A stretch of 64,000 nt of DNA from contig NZ_CALPCN010000009.1 of NCBI RefSeq assembly GCF_943193045.1, positions 1-64,000 of the forward strand, read 5' to 3'. The stretch's first letter is position 1, and every line of letters begins with the position of its first letter. Origin of the DNA: Pumilibacter muris. GTDB lineage: Bacteria > Bacillota > Clostridia > Christensenellales > Pumilibacteraceae. Below are positions 59,016 to 64,000 of this stretch, in pieces. The position numbers were made by a program, and so were the translations under genes. The notes under the pieces were generated by a model that had not been told where the DNA came from, ran no database searches, and worked only from the letters and a program-made list of their open reading frames with translations.

Positions 59016-60281
59016 TCACCTGCCATTCAGCATTTCCCAAAAGCCGGGATAGCTCACGTCGGCACATTCGCAGTTTTCCACCGTCGCGCCGTTTTCGCTC
59101 GCAGCCGCCGCGACGCCCGCAGCCATCGCCATGCGGTGGTCGCCGCACGGATTGAAAACGCAACCGCCTTTAAGTTTTCCTACGGGCGATATAATCATAC
59201 CGCTTTCCGTTTCTTCGGCGCACCCGCCGAACGAACGGACGAGCGAAAGAGTTGCCGCAATTCTGTCGCTTTCTTTAACTCTCAGTTCTTCGGCGCCCGT
59301 TATAACCGATTCGCCGCCGAGAACGCACGCAAGCACCGCAAGAACGGGGATTTCGTCAACAAGTCGCGGAAGCATTTGCCTGTCTATTTTAAACCCTCTG
59401 CCATGCCCGAGCCCGCGCACGGTGAGCGTTCCCGTTTTTTCTCCGCCGCAAGTTTTAACATTTTCAATATCGTATTCGGCGCCTATCTGCTCGAAGATTT
59501 CGAGAATGCCCGTGCGCGTGGGATTAAGCCCCGCGTTTTCCACGCAAACCGTGCCGCCCGTCATGAGCCCGCAAACAAGAGGGAAAGCCGCCGAAGATAT
59601 GTCGCCCGCAACTTGTATGCTTGCGCCGTGCAATTTTTGTCCGCCGCGCAATTTAATCGTTTTCCCGCGTCGAGCGAGTTCCGCGCCCATGCAGCCGAGC
59701 ATTATTTCGGTGTGGTCGCGCGTAGGTTCGCATTCCGTTACCGTAGTTATTCCGTCCGCTCCGAGAGCGGCAAGCAAAACGGCGCTTTTAACCTGAGCCG
59801 ACGCAACGGGCATAACGTAGTCTATCGCTTTAAGCCTGCCGCCCGTAACGGAAAGAGGAGCTCTGCCGTTATGCGACGCGATTTTCGCGCCCATTTGAGA
59901 AAGCGGAACGATTACTCTGTTCATAGGTCTGCGCGATAAACTTTCGTCGCCCGAAAGAGCCCATTCCCCGTTTTGCGACGCGAGCAGACCGCAAAGAAGC
60001 CGCATAGTAGTGCCCGAATTGCCGCAATACAGCTCGGCGCTTTTAAAGCCGCCCGCTCCCTTTATAAAAGCTGTGTCGCCTTTAATATCTATTTGCGCGC
60101 CCATTCTCCTCATGCAGTCCGCCGTTGAAAGGCAATCTTCTCCGAGAAGTATTCCGCGCACTTCGCCCGTTCCTTCCGCCGCCGCGTTGAACATAACGGC
60201 TCTATGCGTTATGCTCTTATCGGGCATACATTTAAGACGCTTGGAGAATTTCTTTATTGGCTGTATTTTTACAGAACTCAT
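59016..60281 (-). CDS. aroA: 3-Phosphoshikimate 1-carboxyvinyltransferase (EPSP synthase)
   Basis: AroA joins phosphoenolpyruvate to shikimate-3-phosphate. The 421-aa protein has PDKSITHRAVMFNAAAEG, YCGNSGTTMRLLCGLLAS (the GNSGTT-type loop), LSRRPMNRVI, QVKSAVLLAALGADG and the C-terminal LRVKESDRIAATLSLV and NPCGDHRMAMAAGVAA. In the PEP loop the residue after GNSGTTMR is L; whether the enzyme is of the glyphosate-sensitive class was not determined. The start overlaps aroB by ATGA. Confidence 0.95.
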   Translation of the reverse strand: MSSVKIQPIKKFSKRLKCMPDKSITHRAVMFNAAAEGTGEVRGILLGEDCLSTADCMRRMGAQIDIKGDTAFIKGAGGFKSAELYCGNSGTTMRLLCGLLASQNGEWALSGDESLSRRPMNRVIVPLSQMGAKIASHNGRAPLSVTGGRLKAIDYVMPVASAQVKSAVLLAALGADGITTVTECEPTRDHTEIMLGCMGAELARRGKTIKLRGGQKLHGASIQVAGDISSAAFPLVCGLMTGGTVCVENAGLNPTRTGILEIFEQIGAEYDIENVKTCGGEKTGTLTVRGLGHGRGFKIDRQMLPRLVDEIPVLAVLACVLGGESVITGAEELRVKESDRIAATLSLVRSFGGCAEETESGMIISPVGKLKGGCVFNPCGDHRMAMAAGVAAAASENGATVENCECADVSYPGFWEMLNGR

Positions 60282-61369
60282 TCGCGTTTCCCCTTAGCGC
60301 TGTGTCTACGTTCGTCGAAAATCTTTACTGCGGCTTTATATCTTTCTACAAATTCGGAGTTTGTAACCTTGCTTACAAAAACTTTTCCCGCGCCGAGCTC
60401 GCCGAGCAACGTGATTTTTCCGTCGGTATTCTTTTTGTCGCTCTTAGCCGCAAAACAAACTTCTTCGGCGGCAAAACGAGGCAATTCGGGAGTTCCCGCC
60501 TTTTTAAGCAACGCGCAAATCGAATCGCGAAAATCCGAATCGGAATTTTGCGTCATGTAAAGTTCCAACTCTATGCCGAGCATAACGTATTCGCCATGAC
60601 TTAATTTGTGAGAGTCGCATTTTTCGAGCGCGTGCCCCACCGTGTGCCCCAAATTCAAAATCATGCGATTTCCCTTTTCGGTAGGGTCGTCGTCAGTTAT
60701 TTTCTTTTTAAAACTCGCGGCGGCTTTCACGGCTTTTTCAACCGCCGACGGCTCGCGTTCCATAAGCCCGTTTATGTTTTGAGTAACGAAAGCATACAGT
60801 TCCGGCTCCAAAGCGGCGGTTTTTATAAGCTCGCCCATGCCGCAACGCCATTCGCGTTCCGGAAGCGACGACAAAACTTCGGGACATATAACTATGCTCG
60901 TCGGCATTTTAAAAGCGCCGAGCATGTTTTTATAGCCGTCGAGGTTTACTCCCGTCTTGCCGCCTATCGAACTGTCAACCTGACTTAACAGCGTTGTGGG
61001 AACGTTTATAAATTCCACTCCGCGCATGTAAACGGACGCTACGAAACCCGCGAGGTCGCCAACAACGCCGCCGCCCACAGCAACCACTATCGCGCCGCGC
61101 GTTATTCCCGCTTCGAGCATTTTTCTGCAAACGTTTTCCGCCGAAGAAAACGTTTTCGAATCTTCCCCCGCCTTTAAAACGCACACGTCGCGCTCGGGTA
61201 AAAGTTCGGGATGAAGCCGCGCCACGTTTTCGTCGGTAACGGTGAAAACACGTCTGCCGCCCGAAAGTCTCGCAACAGTCTTTTTAACAAGCTCGGCACG
61301 CGGCACGAAAACGAGCTCGTTCGCACTCTTTTCGGTTACGCTTCCGTCGCAATTCACAACCTCGCTCAT
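60278..61369 (-). CDS. aroB: 3-Dehydroquinate synthase
   Basis: AroB closes the carbocyclic ring from DAHP using NAD and zinc. The 363-aa protein has KAGEDSKTFSSAENV, VVAVGGGVVGDLAGFVAS, VNVPTTLLSQVDSSIGGKTG-type motif (residues around 125-145), GMGELIKTA with a zinc glutamate, and LNLGHTVGHALEK plus HGEYVMLG with zinc histidines. It overlaps aroC by ATGA at 61366-61369. Length is typical. Confidence 0.95.
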   Translation of the reverse strand: MSEVVNCDGSVTEKSANELVFVPRAELVKKTVARLSGGRRVFTVTDENVARLHPELLPERDVCVLKAGEDSKTFSSAENVCRKMLEAGITRGAIVVAVGGGVVGDLAGFVASVYMRGVEFINVPTTLLSQVDSSIGGKTGVNLDGYKNMLGAFKMPTSIVICPEVLSSLPEREWRCGMGELIKTAALEPELYAFVTQNINGLMEREPSAVEKAVKAAASFKKKITDDDPTEKGNRMILNLGHTVGHALEKCDSHKLSHGEYVMLGIELELYMTQNSDSDFRDSICALLKKAGTPELPRFAAEEVCFAAKSDKKNTDGKITLLGELGAGKVFVSKVTNSEFVERYKAAVKIFDERRHSAKGKRE

Positions 61370-62517
61370 CTTATTTTCCTCTCGCGCATCTCTTTAACCC
61401 TATTGCTAAGCGTTTGGAAATCGTCCGCACCCGCAGTTTTCAAAAGCTCGTCCAAAAGCGCGAAAGCCGCCACGTTTTCTATTACTACTGCGGCTGCGGG
61501 AACGGCGCAATAATCGCTCCGTTCGGGCGCCGACTTCACAGCTTTTCCGCTCGATATATCAACCGTGTTAAGCCCTTTCATTAAAGTGGGAATGGGTTTC
61601 ACGCACGCGCGCAACACTATTGTTTCGCCGTTAGACATTCCGCCCTCTATGCCGCCCGCGTTGTTCGTTTTGCGAGCCGTTTCGCCGTTCTCCGACGGAA
61701 ATATTTCGTCGTGAATCTGCGAACCGAATTTCGACGCGACAGCCGCGCCCGCGCCTACCGAAACGCTTTTAACCGACTGAACGGACATAACATGCTTAGC
61801 TAAAATTGCGTCAAGCTTTCTATCGTAGTGAACATAGCTCCCAACGCCCGCAGGCATACCGCTTGCGAGAACTTCTATTTCGCCGCCTGCCGTGTCGCCG
61901 TTTAGCATACATTCGTCTATTTTCTTACGCATTTTTTCCGACGCGGAAGCGCTCAAACAACGCACGGGGTTCGCGTCCGACAGCTCGTTGAGCCCTATTG
62001 CCGATTTAGGGTTAGCGTCGCTGCGCTCCCCGCATATTTCCGTAACGTGGCTGCCTACGGTTATTCCGAGCGCTTTTAAAAGCTGTTTGCACAATGCGCC
62101 CACACCCACGCGCGCCGCTGTTTCGCGCGCGCTCGCCCGTTCCAAAACCAACCGAGCGTCGGCAAAACCGTATTTTACGCAACCCGTAAGGTCGGCATGA
62201 CCGGGTCGCACGGCGGTGAGAGCCTTAAGCGCGGGATTGCCCGAAATAGGGTCGGTATATTCGCGCCATTTTTCGAAATCACGGTTTTTAATAAAAAACG
62301 CAATAGGGCTTCCGAGCGTAAGCGAGCCGAACATTCCCGAAAGAATTTCCGCCTCGTCGCTCTCTATTTTCATTCTTCCGCCTCTGCCGTAGCCGAGCTG
62401 ACGGCGTTTTAATTCCGCGTTCAACTCGTCGCAGTTTATGCGAACGTTCGAAGGAAAACCTTCGAGTATTGCCACAAGCCCTTTGCCGTGACTTTCTCCT
62501 GCCGTTAAATATTTCAT
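61366..62517 (-). CDS. aroC: Chorismate synthase
   Basis: AroC makes chorismate from EPSP with reduced FMN. The 383-aa protein has the N-terminal TAGESHGKGLVAILEGFPSN, the GRGGRMKIESDEAEILSG segment, RPGHADLTGCVKYG, RASARETAARVGVGAL and NNAGGIEGGMSNGETI, the five classic signatures. It lies 46 bases after tyrA and overlaps aroB by ATGA. Length matches the longer Bacillota form. Confidence 0.95.
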   Translation of the reverse strand: MKYLTAGESHGKGLVAILEGFPSNVRINCDELNAELKRRQLGYGRGGRMKIESDEAEILSGMFGSLTLGSPIAFFIKNRDFEKWREYTDPISGNPALKALTAVRPGHADLTGCVKYGFADARLVLERASARETAARVGVGALCKQLLKALGITVGSHVTEICGERSDANPKSAIGLNELSDANPVRCLSASASEKMRKKIDECMLNGDTAGGEIEVLASGMPAGVGSYVHYDRKLDAILAKHVMSVQSVKSVSVGAGAAVASKFGSQIHDEIFPSENGETARKTNNAGGIEGGMSNGETIVLRACVKPIPTLMKGLNTVDISSGKAVKSAPERSDYCAVPAAAVVIENVAAFALLDELLKTAGADDFQTLSNRVKEMRERKIR

Positions 62518-62563
62518 TAAATAACCGTCCTCTTACGTTGTTTCCGCCGCTCCGTTTTCTTAT

Positions 62564-63613
62564 TTAACTTACCGAATAGCCCGCGTCAATCAAAGTATTT
62601 CTCGCGCTTACGCAGTCGCGCCGAGTTTCGAAAGCGAGCATAAGAGCGCCGCCCACTCCCTCGCGGGAATCGAGTATGCGCAAGTTGGCTATATTCACGC
62701 CGCCGCCCATTAAAAGCGACACAACGGCGCCTATGCTGCCCACTTCGTCTTTTACGTCTACGCAAAGCGTGAGGTCGGAAACATAGCCGCGAGCCGCCGA
62801 AAGGATTTTTCTTTTTTCGCTCGCCTCTCGCAATTTGTTTTCGAGTTGTTCGTATTCGCCGCGTTTAAGAAGCTCGCGCAAATCGGCAAGCCCGTCTATA
62901 TATTCGCCGAGAGCGCGCAAAACGTTTTCTCCGTTAAGTTCGCACACCTGCGCCCAAAAGCGGGCGTCGCTGCAAGCTATGCGCGTGCTATCCATAAACC
63001 CGCTTCCCGCAACGGAAGAGTCGTTGCCGAGAGCGGTGCCCGCAAGAGCATAAGCCGCAAGATGAGGCATGTGGCTATAGTACGCCGCAAGCCTGTCGTG
63101 TTCGTCGGCGGAAATCACGAGCGGCTTAGCCTTTATTTTTCGGGCGATTTCCTTAACGTATTCAACGTCGCCTTGCCTACTGTTCTCGTAAGGCACAACG
63201 CAGTAAGTCGCGTTTTCGAACAGATGAGGTTTCGCCGCCTCTATGCCGCTGCGTTCGGTTCCCGCCATAGGATGGCCGCCAACTATCCGCCCCTCTATAC
63301 CGTTTAAAATCCTTTTAACGCTTCCCACGTCGGTAACTACGGCGGAATTCCCAACAGCCGCCACAGCCTCGCGAACCGTTTTTTCAAGCGCATACAACGG
63401 AGTGCACACAAACACGCACGAAACGCCCGTAAATTTTTTCAACGGGCGTATTTCGTTTACAACGCCGTTTTTTAAAGCGTACTCTTCGGTCGTTTTATTG
63501 CTGTCGCATCCCACAACGTTATAAAAAGGTTTTAGCGCAAGCGCCAAAGACGCGCCTATCAGTCCGAGCCCCGCAACAGCAACCGTTTCAATTTTCTTTC
63601 CGTTTTCCGTCAA
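62564..63613 (-). CDS. tyrA: Prephenate dehydrogenase with C-terminal ACT domain
   Basis: TyrA converts prephenate to 4-hydroxyphenylpyruvate for tyrosine. The 349-aa protein has the NAD fold VAVAGLGLIGASLALALK, DVGSVKRIL, GGHPMAGTERSGIEAA with the substrate-binding His, SHMPHLAAYALAG, and a C-terminal ACT domain (about 275-349, VDVKDEVGSIGAVVSLLMGG) for feedback by tyrosine. The start is TTG at 63611-63613, 6 bases after AGGAG; a TTG two codons earlier touches that site. It is first of the run tyrA-aroC-aroB-aroA-aroE-aroQ-aroK. DAHP synthase, chorismate mutase and pheA are not in the window. Confidence 0.9.
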   Translation of the reverse strand: MTENGKKIETVAVAGLGLIGASLALALKPFYNVVGCDSNKTTEEYALKNGVVNEIRPLKKFTGVSCVFVCTPLYALEKTVREAVAAVGNSAVVTDVGSVKRILNGIEGRIVGGHPMAGTERSGIEAAKPHLFENATYCVVPYENSRQGDVEYVKEIARKIKAKPLVISADEHDRLAAYYSHMPHLAAYALAGTALGNDSSVAGSGFMDSTRIACSDARFWAQVCELNGENVLRALGEYIDGLADLRELLKRGEYEQLENKLREASEKRKILSAARGYVSDLTLCVDVKDEVGSIGAVVSLLMGGGVNIANLRILDSREGVGGALMLAFETRRDCVSARNTLIDAGYSVS

Positions 63614-63660
63614 ATACAACTCCTATTTCGCCGCCGCAAAATCGGCAAAAACCTTTAAAG

Positions 63661-64000
63661 CTACCAGCGTCCGCCGCCTCCGCCGCCGAAGCCGCCGCCC
63701 GAAAAGCCGCCTCCGCCGCCAAAGCCTCTCCCGCCGCCGCTACGTGAGGAAGACGACGGCGTAGAAATCGTCGCCGCAGAATACGCTCTGTAACTGCTAC
63801 GGTAATAGCTATTGAAAACCGCGAAAGTGAACAGCGTGCTTCCGTGATAGTAAACGGGCGGTTCGAGCGTCAGCCCCTTGAATTTGTCTTCCCAAATATC
63901 CGACACTCCGAGCACGTTTGCATACGGAAGAATATCGTAATAATATTGCGGATTTTCTTCCAAAAGCGTTTCGAGCCGTTCCTTTTCGGCATATTGCAAA
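63661..64000 (-). CDS. C-terminus of a DUF2207-like membrane protein (partial)
   Basis: The last 112 residues of a gene that continues past the window. LEENPQYYYDILPYANVLGVSD and a terminal run of Gly repeats with Ser (GGGRGFGGGGGFSGGGFGGG) are typical of the end of DUF2207/YciQ-type membrane proteins, where a soluble cytoplasmic-looking domain follows membrane helices. The stop is 41 bases before the tyrA start, so read-through into the aromatic operon is possible. The function of the family is unknown. Confidence 0.75.
   Translation of the reverse strand, partial: LQYAEKERLETLLEENPQYYYDILPYANVLGVSDIWEDKFKGLTLEPPVYYHGSTLFTFAVFNSYYRSSYRAYSAATISTPSSSSRSGGGRGFGGGGGFSGGGFGGGGGGRW

Noticed and set aside
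1-64000. CRISPR arrays, rRNA, tRNA and integrase genes
   Set aside because: I looked for regularly spaced repeats, tRNA-like cloverleafs and recombinase motifs and saw none. This is a by-eye scan, so a single tRNA could be missed.

Overview
The window looks like a chromosomal segment of a spore-forming, probably gut-associated member of the Bacillota (Clostridia side). The evidence is a germination protease (gpr), AGGAG-type ribosome binding sites, BirA-box control of biotin genes, ROK-regulated sugar uptake, and RHS toxins of the Gram-positive type. I saw no rRNA, tRNA or CRISPR array. Almost everything is on the minus strand; the main plus-strand exceptions are three small helix-turn-helix genes, a small unknown ORF, birA and rpsT.

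Positions 1-19.5 kb form a polymorphic-toxin island. It holds two full-length RHS genes (RHS-B, 1926 aa; RHS-A, 2217 aa), each followed by an immunity gene and then by 5'-truncated 'tip' cassettes that carry alternative toxin ends plus their own immunity genes. Three cassettes downstream of RHS-B carry RHS-B's own core sequence. One cassette downstream of RHS-A carries a 422-bp repeat of RHS-A. Two RHS-B-type cassettes begin immediately after a hairpin terminator and have no start site of their own, so they look like silent donor cassettes for toxin-tip switching.

Positions 19.6-27.7 kb are a tightly overlapping minus-strand operon that I do not recognise as any described pathway: two acyl carrier proteins, one short adenylate-forming ligase, two papain-like BtrH-type candidate acyltransferases, a nucleotidyltransferase, a thymidylate-kinase-like protein, a nitroreductase, a beta-helix protein and two unknowns. 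It resembles the ACP-loading and ACP-to-acceptor transfer logic of butirosin side-chain attachment and is the best candidate for an undescribed system. A divergent HTH gene sits at its promoter end.

Positions 28.8-33.5 kb hold biotin synthesis and uptake (bioY-bioB-bioD-bioA) with a textbook BirA operator, divergent from birA. BioA carries an unusual 33-residue internal duplication. Positions 33.6-39.9 kb hold a radical-SAM/DUF4130 DNA-modification or repair pair, twin XRE regulators with identical leaderless-looking promoters, a palindromic repeat element, Ku, murI, gpr, and an S20 gene with a long charged tail. Positions 40-51.1 kb are a carbohydrate locus: ROK regulator, Gfo/Idh/MocA oxidoreductase, anchored surface protein with a G9 tract in its signal peptide, three tandem paralogues of an unknown secreted or cytoplasmic beta-rich family, two ABC permeases and a binding protein, with no ATPase. 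Positions 51.3-64 kb hold yfbR and tkt, then a tyrA-aroC-aroB-aroA-aroE-aroQ-aroK run that continues into a phosphohexomutase and a multidomain TIR protein. The right edge cuts a DUF2207-like membrane protein.
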